Source: Cycas panzhihuaensis (lineage: Eukaryota; Cycadophyta). From it: 64,000 nucleotides of DNA. The notes below the pieces were generated by a model. That model saw only the letters and a list, made by a program, of their open reading frames with translations, made no database searches and was not told the origin of the DNA. Both the position numbers and the translations under genes were made by a program. Positions 36,684 through 47,920 of the stretch are shown here, piece by piece. Within the stretch, counting starts at the first letter, position 1, and every line of letters starts with the position of its first letter. The stretch covers positions 133,803,741-133,867,740 of the forward strand of contig CM041465.1 in NCBI GenBank assembly GCA_023213395.1, given 5' to 3'.

Positions 36684-37021
36684 TGTTGGGATAATATTTA
36701 ATTACTTTATTATAAAGTTATGTAAGTGATGTTAAGTCCTCCACTCTCTTCATGTAATATTATGAGTACCATTAACATGTATGTATACTCTTACCTATTC
36801 ATGTATTATCCCATTAGTGGATATAGAGGTTCTCTATATAATTGGTTAGATAAGAGGTCAATTGGTCTTATAAATATGTATATTCATTTAATATAATTAT
36901 TTGAATGGTGATTATTCTTCTACCATTTATTATATTTTTTTATTATATGTATATGCCATATTTCTTGCTTTTATATTTATCTTTCCTTGATTCCATATTT
37001 ATCTATAAATTATTTTCATTA
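36684..37021 (+). repeat. LARD-1 3' LTR
   Basis: Starts TGTTGGGATAAT after a purine tract and pairs with 5019-5341, most clearly over 36760-37021. No PBS follows, so it is a 3' LTR. Confidence 0.75.
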
Positions 37022-37304
37022 GTATTTTTACTTTTAGTACTCACATTCTTGAAAAGATAGGTTTCACTATTATGATATTAACTCAAGTATCTCTACTTTC
37101 AACTCTTGGATTGTTGAAGAAGATAAATATTCTTATTATATAGATGGTCTTATTAGTGATTTTGATTCATATGATAGACTTTCATTTGTTCAAAAGTAGT
37201 TAAAATAAGTTTAGAATGTTCTTGTTACAGTTGGTTTTGATATATGTGATCCTTCCACTTTAAGAAGACTTATTCTTACTATAATTGGTTTTGATATAGA
37301 TGAT
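37022..37304 (+). other. Interval between LARD-1 and the LINE, unassigned
   Basis: A plus-strand frame from 37053 stays open for 48 codons (including FNSWIVEEDKYSYYIDG) and then continues past two stops. It is not a family I know. Two near-copies of TTGGTTTTGATATA(T/G) lie near 37231 and 37287. The LINE inserted at its right end. Confidence 0.4.
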
Positions 37305-37316
37305 CCTTATATATCA

Positions 37317-37322
<6 letters not shown>
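37305..37322. repeat. Target-site duplication of the LINE, left copy
   Basis: CCTTATATATCAAAAACA here matches CCTTATGTCAAAAACA at 43646-43661, apart from a 2-base gap and one mismatch. It brackets the LINE exactly. Confidence 0.65.
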
Positions 37323-37383
<61 letters not shown>

Positions 37384-37384
37384 T
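37321..37384. repeat. (CA)n/(TA)n microsatellite at the LINE 3' end
   Basis: About 25 CA units with one interruption, then about 7 TA units. On the LINE strand this is a (TA)n(TG)n tail between the LINE body and the target duplication, where a poly-A tail would normally be. Confidence 0.95.
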
Positions 37385-37489
37385 GATAAGGTGAAATGTA
37401 ATTAAGTGTGGGTTTGAAAATAAGCTCCCATAACCTAGTACATCAGTAATGATTTAACATCTAGACTGAAATGGACCGTGACACCCCCA

Positions 37490-38015
37490 CGATCTGAGGA
37501 AGAAATTAAGTTAAAGAAAGGCCAAGATAAGCCCCATGGCTAGCTATCTCGAGGACTTTCAGACTCAACCAATCTCATAAGCTCATCAAGTAAATCCTTC
37601 CTCCAAACAAAATATCTCTTATTTCTAACCCCCTAGTTTGTTAGGGGATCTGCCACCTTATTACCTTCCCTAAAGGTGTGTTAAAGCTGCACATCCAAAA
37701 GGTTCTTTAGAGTATCCTTAATCATTAATTAAAATCTTCAGTCAGGATATGCGGTGTTTCTCAGTCGATTTATTACATTCTAGTAGTCCCCTTCTATAAT
37801 TATCTTGGAGAGGCCTCCATCTAGGGCCATATTCACAGCTTTAAGCATGGTTGCCATCTCAGCAAAGTGATGCGTTTGTTGACCATAATAATCAACAAAG
37901 GCCTAGATGAAGCTACCCTTGGCATCTCTATAGATACTGCCACCACCAACTTCACCAGGGTTGCCTTTCGAAGCCCCATTGAAGTTAATTTTGATCTAGT
38001 GTTCCTTTGGAGGTA
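37490..38015 (-). pseudogene. LINE RNase H domain (RVT_3 type)
   Basis: Minus-strand reading has INFNGASKGNPGEVGGGSIY, then HFAEMATMLKAV with the catalytic Glu, IIIEGDY with a catalytic Asp, and EGNKVADPL with the last Asp. The first catalytic Asp (normally FDGA) is Asn here. Stops interrupt. It would have removed RNA from the hybrid during reverse transcription. Confidence 0.87.
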
Positions 38016-38299
38016 TCCAACGGCATGATCTCAGGGTCCTTTCCTTGAGATTCTACTGTATGCCCCACTTGCATATGACATTAAGTATAGTCTTCATGTA
38101 TTAAGATCTTACCTTCAATGGGTGCTATATGCTTCTCTTCGAAACTTTTGGCATTTTCCTTTATCTCAGCGCATATGACATTAAGTATAGTCTTCAGGTC
38201 CATCTGTTTATCCCAAAAATTCCTTCTATATATTCCAGGACAACACTGGGAGGGAATTTTTCCAAACACTACTCAGGACTGTACTCTTAAAAGGGCTAT

Positions 38300-39100
38300 G
38301 CCATAGTTGCTATTGATCTACGATATTCCTAGAATGAACCCACACTACCTCGAAAATCTCCAACAGAAGTCTCCAAACCTCGCTAGTATAGGAGCACCGA
38401 AGAAGGATATGATCCACTAATTCCTCCTTGAGGCAACAAATGATACGCCTATTAGTCAATTGATAACCCCTCATGAGATTGTCCATCGTCAAAATTCTTT
38501 TTCTAAGACAAGTCCACCAAAAGACCATAATTTTAGTGATAAGATTAAGCTTCCAAACACCCATCAAGATGTCATTCCTCTAAGCCCCTCTCTCAAGATA
38601 GAGGTAAAGGTAACTTTGTTTCATTGAATAGTCTCTATTTTGAGAGGAGGACCAGATGACCAAGTCTACTCTAGTCAATTTGGGTATATAACATTTGCTA
38701 AGGATCTCTTTAAGTTTAGTGAGACCTTCCCTAGTAGAAGTCCCACCTTAGAGATCCTCAAAGTTCCTCCATCTCCTACTTCTGCCCCCCCTCCCCAATC
38801 AAGTAATCCTTTACATAAATACCATAAAGATTCTCACAACGAGCCTAAAAAGGGGCTAAATCAAAATAGTCCTTTAAGGATGTTGCATTACACCAGGCAT
38901 CTTCCCAGAATTTTATAAAATTCCCATTACCCAAATTCCACTTTAAACCAACTTCCACCAAAAGCTTGGAGCTGAGGATACTCCTCCAAATAGTAGAGCC
39001 AGATGGAGGGATAAAATTCTCAAGGAGAAAGCTGCCCTGTAGGTACTTTTGAGATATAATCCTACCCCACAAACCACCACATCCTTTAACGAGTCTTTAC
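38300..39100 (-). pseudogene. LINE zf-RVT and linker region
   Basis: An open stretch at 38310-38567 reads FWWTCLRKRILTMDNLMRG, then CLKEELVDHILLRC and SEVWRLLL, the conserved zinc-binding region downstream of plant LINE RT. Upstream, 38845-39072 (WGRIISQKYLQGSFL) belongs to the same linker. Confidence 0.87.
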
Positions 39101-39499
39101 CCAAGCTTAGCCACAAGGGTTGAGTTAAATATGTGAGTTCTTCTTAGGTTTAAACCCCTAACCCATTTTGGCATGTAGACCTTATCCCAATTTACCAAGT
39201 GAATTCTTTCCCTCTCTTCTACCCTAGACCAGAGGAATCTTTTTTGGATAGATTTAAGAACCGTAGAGACTCCTGTTAGAATTCTGAAAATAGTCATCCA
39301 ATAAACCAGGATGCTTTGTAGTGAAGAGGCCATAAGTTGAAGCTTACTAGCTTGGCTAAGTAGAGTGCCTTTCCAACCAGCCATCTTCCCTTGAAGGCGG
39401 TCGATAAGAGGGTTCCACAAGTCCTTTGACATCTTTCCCATAAAAAGGGGCATACTAAGGTATATAGTAGGCAATTTCTTAATACCCATTTCCAAGATA

Positions 39500-40640
39500 T
39501 CACTGATTCTCCTTTACACAGTTCCAAGGGTATTTATGAAGTAGACACTACTTTTGCTCAGATTAACCTTTTGGTTCATGCCTAGCTCGTATCTTTTTAA
39601 TTCATCCTTTATCCTGTGAGCCTCCCTAATAGAGGCTTTCCCCAGGAAAATGTTATTATCAACGAACTGATGGTGAACTATATTATCCACCACTGAGGTC
39701 GAATGAAGACCTTTAACGAATCCTTATCTTTTAACTGCCTCCATGGTCCTACCTAGCAATTCAGCTAAGGTTTTGAAGAGGTAAGGAGATAGAGGGTCCC
39801 CTTGTCTCAAGCCCCTATAGCCTGGGAAAAACCCAGATGAAGAGCCATTGACAGTGACTGAGTATTAAGGGTTTGACATACATAGTTTCATCCATGTCCT
39901 CCACTTCTCCCCAAACCCAAACGCATCCAAGCACTCCATCAGGCAGTTCCATGAGACTCTATCAAAAGCCTTTGAGAGGTCAATTTTTATGAACATAGTA
40001 GGCTCCTTCCTTTCCTTAGCTAAGTACAGAGTTTCATGGAACACAATAATACCATCAGTGATCTGCCTCCCCTGCATGAAACCATCCTGGTTCTAGGGTA
40101 TTATATTAGGGATAATCCCTTTAAGTCTGTTAGCAAGCACTTTGGTAAGGATCTTGTACTTCACATTATAAAGACTACTAGGACAAAAGTCCTCAATTCT
40201 CTTAGCGCCTTCCACTATTAGAATAAGGACCAAGAATGTAGCTTGCCATTCTTGGAGGATCTTTTGGTTTAAGTAAAATTCGTGTAAAGCTTCCATAAGA
40301 TCTTCCCTAATTATATGCCAAATTTCCTAAAAGAAACTGAGAGGAAAGCCATCCAGGCCAGGGGCTTTATCCCTCTTCATTCCAAACACAACCTTCTTGA
40401 CCTCCTCCTAGGTGAATGGGGCTATCAGAGCAACATTTTAAACTTCATTGACCAGGCAGGGAATGGACTGCAAGAGTGACTCCTGGCCTCCCTATCCTCG
40501 CCTAGCGGTTTAGAGAAGAGATCCTTGAAATAGTCACTCACTAAATCTTTTAAGTATTCTATACTCTTTACAACCAAACCATCCTCCCTTAGGAGACCAT
40601 TAATTCTATTACTAGCTCTATGCTTAACAATAGTCATGTG
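39500..40640 (-). pseudogene. LINE reverse transcriptase
   Basis: Motifs in order are PFT...KAPGLDGFPLSFF near 40370, ILTKVLANRLKGIIPN near 40130, GFMQGRQITDGI near 40070, FIKIDLSKAFDRVSW near 39990, and [13 protein letters not shown] near 39800. The catalytic box near 39690 reads HHQFVDNNIFLG, where relatives have F-A-D-D; the second Asp is Asn. One frameshift lies near 40480. The enzyme is dead at its active site. Confidence 0.92.
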
Positions 40641-41039
40641 AAAAAATCTAGTGTTTCTGTCCCCTTCAACAAGCCAAATGGCTCTAGATTTTTGCCTCCA
40701 ATGAATTTCTTCTCTATTCAGTAATTCTTCTAGGTTCTCAACTAGCTCCCTTTTAGCTTTATCTAGGGTCGAGGATCTTCCCTTAGCCTTGATCCTATTT
40801 TGGATTTCATTAAGGTCTTTGATAGTTTGGTCCTTCAGTACATGGATGTTCTAAAAAGTTTCTTTGTTCCAGACTTTCACCTGCCTTTTAACCCAGTCAA
40901 GCTTTTTCAAGTATCTCAACATAGTGTGCCCCCAGATTATGACTTTCCACTAATCCTCCACCTTTTGCCTAAGCTCTAGGTGTCTGATCCACATCATTTT
41001 AAATCTGAAAGGAGAGCCTTTATGTTTTTCCAAGTCTAA

Positions 41040-41741
41040 AAAGGAGAGCTAAAGAGGAGAGTGATCAGATCCGATTTTAGGGAGGGCCTCAAGGGCAAAG
41101 TCCTTGAAACATCTAGCCCAATCAAAGTTGACCATAACTCTATCTAATTTGATCTGGATAAGTTGGTTGCCCAGTCTTTTATTTAACCATGTAAAGGAGG
41201 CCCCTCTCAGCTTCACATCCGCGAGACCCCCTATCTGCATAAAGCAGTCGAGGTCATCCATGCTGCTCGATTAACCTTCTTGGTCCCCTTTCTTGTCCCC
41301 TGGGCAAAGGCCCATGTTAAAGTCACCAGCGATCAACCAAGGAGCACCGCATTCACTGTGAACTTCCAAAATCTTGTTCCAAAGCCTCTTTCTATCCTTT
41401 TGGTTATTTGAGGCATAGGTGTTCATAGCCAGCCATTTTAAGTTGTTTCTTCTACTGGTCAACCAAATAGAAAGGAAGGATTCCTCCTCCACAAAGGTAT
41501 TCGCCAACCATTCATCAGGGTTCCACATCATCATGAGGCCTCCCATGCCTTAGGTATTGCTAATAGCTTTGCCTTCTGATTTTTTCTAAATTTTAATCAT
41601 AAAACTTTGAATATTTTCTATATTTAGTTTTGTTTCTTATAGGAAGATGAGATTCAGAAGTTCCCTTCTTATTAAATCCCTTAGAATCCTTTGTTTAGAT
41701 GGGGCATTCAAGCCCCTGACGTTACACGAGATTAGTTTCAT
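41040..41741 (-). pseudogene. LINE AP-type endonuclease (start of ORF2)
   Basis: The start codon at 41741 gives MKLISCNVRGLNAPSKQR, the classic ORF2 beginning. Further on are MNTYASNNQKDRKRLW, WLIAGDFNMGL near 41325, GASFTWLNKR near 41190 and the terminal SDHSPL near 41050. Two or three stops interrupt an otherwise single frame. This nuclease nicks target DNA for primed reverse transcription. Confidence 0.92.
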
Positions 41742-42099
41742 CTTTTCCTCCTCTACTTCCATATCTTCGATGCCTCCCCTTTGGGTAGGTCTCGTCTATC
41801 AGATCTAGTTCTAGCTCTTGGGCCTTCTAGAAAGCCTTCATTGAGGATTTTCTGATTACCCTGGTCTACTTGGGTAGATGCTTCTCTCTCCCTTACTAGT
41901 CTCAAAGGCGACTTGCCAACACGTTTCTCAGAGCTAACATCCAAGGTCTTTCTCTGCACCCCTTCATGATGGAGCTCTTGGGAGGGGATTGGTTCCTCCC
42001 TACCTAGGGCAGGGTTTCCTCCTTGACCCTCTCCTTCAAAAGGGGGTGGAGGGGCAAAGGCCTAGTCTTCATGATCACCCATATCAAAGAGGGTGTCCT

Positions 42100-43565
42100 C
42101 CATATTAGGATCAAACCCAAGATCTGTATCTCGATACCCTTCTAGGGGGACATCACCTTCCCTCGCTTGAGGCACCTCACCTTGTCCTCAGGTTGCTCCT
42201 TATGCCCTCCTTTTGTTGGCTCTATCTCCTGATGTTCCACCTCATTATAAGAGATTACATTATGTTCTAGGTTTTCTTCCTCTAGATGCCTCTCACCTGG
42301 GCATTTCTGAGGTAAATACCCCAACCTCCTACAAAGGGAACATCTAAAATTCTCCATCTCATAAATTAGCGGTTGGGCCCAACACTAGTCCTCTATGTCC
42401 ATCCATATTTCCTCTAGGAGAGGCTTGTTGATCCTAGTTAGAGCCCAAAATCTGGTATTAATAAGCCTACTTTTGTTTTTAGTCACTGAGTCCACCACAA
42501 GGAGGGGACCCATAGCTTTCGCCATCCCCTTCAAGACTTCCATGTTCCAATGGTGCAACGAGAGACCTGGAAGTTGGATCCAAATAGGGACTTACTTAAC
42601 CATTAGGACTGATGAGTCGAAGTCCCTATGTCACTTTTCCAATATTAAAGCCTTCCTCCCAAACATCCATGGGGCCCTTAGGAGTATGTTTGTCATGTCT
42701 TCTTGGTAAATGAATTTAGAAAATACACATCCTTTTGGCAATGCTATGACTTCTACATTTCCCATCATCCTCCATTTAATCATGATCCAGCTTCTTATGG
42801 CTTCCAGCCCTGGTCGGGGACCAGAGAATCTGCCAACCAAACTATTATCCCATTGCTTCTCAGTTCTCTCTGCCAGCTTCTTTGGGATTTTCAGTCAAAC
42901 TTTATTATCTTGTATAAAGGGTGTTAGGTCATATTCTTCAGCATCTCTGGATCTTAAGATATATAGGTAAGATTTTCCCTAAGAAGGGTTATGAGATTGG
43001 TTCTATACCATTTGATCTTTCTCCATAACAAAATAAGAAGATAAAAACTATATATTAAAAAACATCCTTTATTTGACTGGGAATAGGGGTTATACCATGA
43101 GAAAAGGGAATGAGACTATCGTCCCGCCTAGACTGAGTAAGGTCTCTCTTTGATCCTCTAACTCATGGATTAACTCTGCTGCTGCTACCAGTGCATTTAC
43201 ATCTCCCCCAACTAGTCCAACCTTTGGTTTAAGTGTTCCTCCAGTAGGTATCTGCCTGCATTAACTTTGTGCAGCATGTATCTCTCCTCTCTGTCTGGTT
43301 CCTTCCATCCACTAGTTAACCCGTGCCTCTACAAGCCTAATCCATTTGAATCTAGGAGCTAGGATTCCTTGTACTCCCCACTGTGCTATCTGTGTTGCCT
43401 TTGTCATGTGCCTCATGCCTCCATCTAGCTCATTCTATCCATGGTTGAATACTCGTAAATCTTTCTATGGGATAAAATGCTCCACATTGCATATCTGGAG
43501 GGGGACCTGCTCCCTCTTACCTATCTAGACTCTCCTAGCATCTTCCACAATGACTAAGAAGCTGC
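42100..43565 (-). pseudogene. LINE ORF1-like protein (DUF4283, zinc knuckle, extra N-terminal region)
   Basis: From 42840 down the minus strand reads VGRFSGPRPGLEAIRSW and EDMTNILLRAPWMFG, the DUF4283 RNA-binding-like domain. Then come WIQLPGLSLHHWNME and the knuckle FRCSLCRRLGYLPQKC near 42350, where the expected His is Tyr. Upstream, 43565-43090 holds a long further frame with about five TAG stops (for example LVIVEDARR, GGDVNALVAAAELIHELEDQ). I do not recognise that N-terminal part. All its stops are TAG, as TGG or CAG would become by single transitions. Confidence 0.8.
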
Positions 43566-43645
43566 GATCTCACCTCCAAAACCCTAGCAGAACCCCTCAC
43601 GTTCGTCATTCAGTTAGTTTGAAATCCTTTGTATAAATTTTTTTT

Positions 43646-43661
43646 CCTTATGTCAAAAACA
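43646..43661. repeat. Target-site duplication of the LINE, right copy
   Basis: Partner of 37305-37322. It is followed by about 130 bases (to 43789) with no gene, containing a purine tract AAGGGGGAA near 43730. Confidence 0.65.
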
Positions 43662-44432
43662 TATTGACCTCAAGATATTAACTTCAATAAAATGTGAAAA
43701 TTTCTTAAAATGGCCTAACTTATCATTAAGGGGGAATGGAAAATAATAATATTTTCAACTTTTCATCCAAAGTCAATATTAAGGATAGATGTTAAGAATT
43801 AATATTAACTTTAGGTTATTTAGATTATTATGAAATTAGTTTTTATATATTATATGCCTTTTAAAGGCATGAAAGAAATATATGGATTATGATTCATTTA
43901 TTTAATATTTCGCTCTATTTTCAATAGTAGAGTTATTAGCATTTAGAGAAAACTATTCTTATTTTGAGAATCATGATATTTAATTCTTAAGATCCTTTAA
44001 GGTAATGTAGTAATTTATTTATTTAAAAGTAGAAAAATAATTTCCACTTCAATAGAGTTATATGTCCATGAGAGATTTCATTTCTTCACACTAAGACTAG
44101 GGGGATTAAGGAGCACTTCTAGCATTTAGTGATTATTCTACCTACTCATTCATTTAATATCTAGAGGGGAGAAGTTTTAATGTTGTATTAGTATCTTCAC
44201 TTATTAGAGCAACTTATTTTGATATGTATTATCTCATTATAAACACTATTTTTTATTAATTTTGAGGAACTCTACATATATCTCTTTACCATATTATTTA
44301 TTATTAGAATATTTATGTTAATATTTGTAATAAGTATTTACAATAGGTGGTTAACCTAATGTGTATTTTATTATTTTATTAATATTATAATTACTTATAT
44401 GTTACTATTCATGAATCTAATATGTGTGTAAC

Positions 44433-44825
44433 TAGGATAAATTTATCCCAATATTCTCTCCAATTAAACATACAAGGAGCTCAAAATAAATAATAGAAAT
44501 AATAATGATCTCACTTTATTGATATTGAGCAACAAAATATTATAGAAAAGACCACATAAAGGACACCAAAAGATTACATGATAGTATTTCTTATAAAAGT
44601 TTATAAGATATAATGACCCTTACATTTACATTAGGAGTTAAATAAGAAACCAAAGACTCTTCTACTAGATTCTTATTAGTGGAGTAAATGACCTCTAATT
44701 CTATTAGTGTACATAATGATCCACACATAAGAGTTACGAATTATCATAAACCTTATTCACTTGGTCACATGCTAGCAACTTGATGTTGCTAGTGGTAGAG
44801 GGCTATGTATTAAGTCCCTTCCCTT
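44433..44825 (-). repeat. Gypsy-G 3' LTR and polypurine tract
   Basis: The LTR is 44433-44812. On the minus strand AAGGGAAGGGACT occupies 44813-44825, the same 13 bases as beside the gypsy-B 3' LTR. Confidence 0.85.
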
Positions 44826-45539
44826 GAGATGTTATGTCCTCACACCTGAGAAGGTATGAATGTTACTTAACAAACTCTATCAATTCTTCAATTTCCTCTT
44901 TAGGTTCACATTAAGCCCATTATACCAAATACTCAAAGATAATTTGGTTCTAAAGGATACATTACTAATAATATAAAATATGATATGGTGGGATTGTGAG
45001 AAGTTATTCTTCATTAAGTATTAGGAGGATAGTCTAGGGAACTATCTTTTTCTCTAGATATTCTTTTAAGCAAGAAACATAAAAAACATATTGGATTCTG
45101 GTGTTGGAAGGGAGCTCTAGAGCATACACAACTTTTTTGATCCATTGGAGTATCTTATAAGGATTATAATAATAGGGGTTAAGTTTATGGTATTTATTCT
45201 TGCCAATGGATTATTATTTATAGTTCTAAAGGTGAAGAAAAATTAGGTTAACAATAGAAAAAGATTAATAAAAGTGCTAGAGATTAGTGAGTTGCTTCAT
45301 ATGATTTTAAGTAGAAATTAGGTTCTTTTTAAGAGTATGAAAAACTTGGTTTGTCTTAGTGTTTTAATTGGTCTACAATAGCTTAGAGTTTTATGGATAG
45401 GGTATGATAGGATGGTGGGGGATAACCATAGAAAGCCATAAATAGGGGCATGTTAATGGTTGAGTGACAAGATGAGTCATACCAATACTCTACTAAAGTT
45501 AATAAGAAAAATCATATATTTTTATGTTTAGAGGTAAAT

Positions 45540-46250
45540 TAATATAGATAAGTTTGTAATGACTTATTCAAGACTTCTGATTAGTTACTAGTTTGTGGAT
45601 ATTATATTTATCTCATATTAAATGAAATGTTTAATGCATAAAAGAGTTTTTACTAAAATAAATTAGTGAATTTAGGGTCTTATCACATACTATGGTTTAG
45701 GAGAATCCATGTAGGTAGAAAATTGTTTGGATATAGATATTAGTAATACAAGAGGCCTTGTAAGATATGTGGATGGGCAAAAAATAGGCATACTTAGTTG
45801 GTTGATCAATGACTACTAAAATGGAGTCAAACCTAACAGATGAGGGTATGCTTATTATAAAGTCCATGGCAATGTCCAACCACTTACTTTATGAAATATG
45901 TAGGGTTGGAGTAGGCTTGGTTGATCCTTAGCTTTGACTTCATTCCTTTAACATGCATCACACTATGAAACAAATATAAGAATTATAGACTTCATGTGAG
46001 GCCATTAGAAGTCAAATTAGATATGATGATATATTTTGTCAAACCTTGATTAAGGGGGATGGAATGGTACTTGTCTAGAATTTGAGGGATAAAAGCGGAT
46101 GCAAGATGAATAAAAAATATGGTTCCTATATAAGATATGATTATGATGTATAGACTAATGCTTTTGGATATTAATTTTTGAGACTCAATGAGCATATTCA
46201 AGTTGGAAGTGGTTGTTAAAGGCCAATTTAGTTAACCATGTTGATTGAGC
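45540..46250 (-). pseudogene. Gypsy-G integrase remnant
   Basis: An open stretch at 45697-45879 reads DIAMDFIISIPSSVRFDSIL, with the first catalytic Asp, then VVIDQPTKYAYFLPIHISYK. Downstream are IVCDKTLNSL with the second Asp and YPQTSN then SEVLNKSL with the catalytic Glu. All three acidic residues are thus still readable, unlike in gypsy-B and the first element. Zinc-finger remnants lie near 46000-46200. Confidence 0.82.
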
Positions 46251-47049
46251 TTGGGAGATTGTTGGGTATGTGACAATAATATATAAGGAGGCTAAAATTT
46301 TGGACCTTTTTCTATTTCGGTTTCCCTACCAACTTTTATTCAAGGTAGGGAGGGTGTGGGGGGGCTTATTCCTCCACTAGTATCATCGGGGGTCTGTTCA
46401 TTAAAAACACCCTAGATTTGATGGTTGTGATTGATGTACCTTCTTATATGTAACCTACATTGGGTAATTGGGTTTTGTTCAGTTCTTATATCACATTATA
46501 ATATATCATGGATGACTACTAGTTGTTGTTACTATATTCTCTATGGTGGCTAATATATAGATCTTCATTCTTGATTAATAAAGATCAATACCTTTCCTGT
46601 ATGGATGTTTCCCTAGCACTCTGTTAGGGTTTTACCATGTTATATCTGGTGTACTTGGTAATATGTATGCTTTTGTGTATATTTTGAATGATCTCTAGTT
46701 TATGTGTTTGCATTTATTTATAGTCTTAAATATTATTCTCATTACAAAATAGACAGATCTTAGTGGTTAGTTTTGGTTATTTAGAACCAAGTTTGCTCAA
46801 CATAGATGGCATGAATGGTAGGTTCTAAGGGGAGTTAGGGGAGAGCATTAATAATCGCATTTTCTTTATCTTTCTTGTAAGTGATGGTAAAATAAAATAC
46901 TTGAAGATGATCTATCCATTTTTTGTATTCTTTTAATAGAATTAGTTAGTCCAAAAGATGATGGAGGTTATGATGTTTAGTTAAGAGAGTAAATTTATAT
47001 TTGAGGAGATATTATCACCACTTATTTATAGCATATATAATGTATTTTA

Positions 47050-47920
47050 TTTCATTTTATTATGTTGATAATTTGTATTCATAGTCCCTGAGCTTATGAA
47101 TCTTGAATGGTATTGGATAAAGATTTTACATAAGGACCATACCCAACTTGATTCTAGAAGCATTATACTCTAATTAGGAGGGTTAGGAGAAATTGAGAGC
47201 AACAAGGACTAGGGTGGATGTCATGGATGCCTTAATATTGTTAAAGGTATTATTTGTAGCTTATGACTATTGAAATGATTCCTTATAAAGTAGGTTAGTT
47301 AAAGGAGCTATGAGAGAGATATAGTTCTTCATAAAATGCTAATAAAATCATATATGCCTTAAGAAAGTGCACAATTGTATGAAACTTTTTTGTGTAGTCC
47401 ATGTCCTAATAAAATAATATATCCTAAATATTATAACTTGGATTTACCAAATTTGTATTTAGATAATTTAACATATAACTAATGCTACATAAGGATTTGA
47501 AGGGTAGTTTCTAAATGTTGGATGTGTTGTGCCATAAAGGAACTATATATAAGGAAATCATCAAAGAAAATAATGATAAATTTTCATAAGTGAGGAAAAA
47601 ATATTTTATTCATTATTTCTTGAAATGTGGCTAGGTCATTATAGAGGCCAAAGGGTATGAATTGAAACTCAAAATAGCTATGGTATGCTTAAAAGCCTAC
47701 TTTATATTAATTCCCAAGGGCAATGGGAATTTAGTAGTAGCAAGATTAAAGATCTAACTTGGAAAATATGGTGGTGCTATGGATTGCATCTAACATGTCA
47801 TCGATTTGAGGGTATAAAACTTATTTTTGATAGTGATTTTATTAAGTTTATGATAGTTGATGCAAAGTCAATAACATCCATCCTTTTAATGAACTAATAT
47901 AATGGGAGTTGTATACATGC
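47050..47920 (-). pseudogene. Gypsy-G reverse transcriptase and RNase H remnant
   Basis: Minus-strand pieces are PQIDDMLDAIHSTTIFSKLD near 47800, FIPFGLYNDLATFQEIMNK near 47640 and IIIFFDDFLIYS near 47570, with the catalytic Asp pair intact. RNase H continues toward 47100. The plus-strand open frame 47685-47897 is the shadow of this region. Confidence 0.82.

Larger units (their letters stand above)
5019..37021 (+). mobile_element. LARD-1: non-coding LTR element, now split by nested insertions
   Basis: The element has a 5' LTR (near 5019-5341), a PBS, a non-coding interior and a 3' LTR (36684-37021). After removing gypsy-A (6832-30849) and LARD-2 (30988-35749), the interior reads 5356-6831, 30855-30987 and 35755-36683. 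Two junctions can be checked against an independent relative at 57.3-57.6 kb. There, the sequence around 57290-57370 spans the gypsy-A site and that around 57445-57540 spans the LARD-2 site without interruption. No gag or pol is recognisable, so it is classed as LARD-like and would have needed enzymes from elsewhere. The 5' LTR start is uncertain because the two LTRs have diverged strongly at that end. Confidence 0.7.
37323..43645 (-). mobile_element. L1-type LINE, about 6.3 kb, near full length
   Basis: On the minus strand the order is an ORF1-like region (43.56-42.1 kb), AP-type endonuclease (from a start at 41741), reverse transcriptase (40.6-39.5 kb), zf-RVT (38.6-38.3 kb) and RNase H (38.0-37.5 kb). 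This is the domain order of plant L1 elements that carry RNase H. Imperfect 16-18 bp duplications flank it (37305-37322 and 43646-43661). The 3' end is a microsatellite, not poly-A. The element appears complete at the 5' end but is inactive through stops and frameshifts. Confidence 0.87.

Noticed and set aside
37412-43624. GTTTGAAA on both sides as a possible LINE target duplication
   Set aside because: It is only 8 bases, lies inside the LINE's likely ends, and has no tail beside it. The longer CCTTAT...CAAAAACA pair fits better.
43737-43789. TGGAAAATAAT after a purine tract as an LTR start
   Set aside because: It has no matching inverted end. TGTTAAG at 43790 pairs with TTTTAACA at 52112 and is followed by a PBS.
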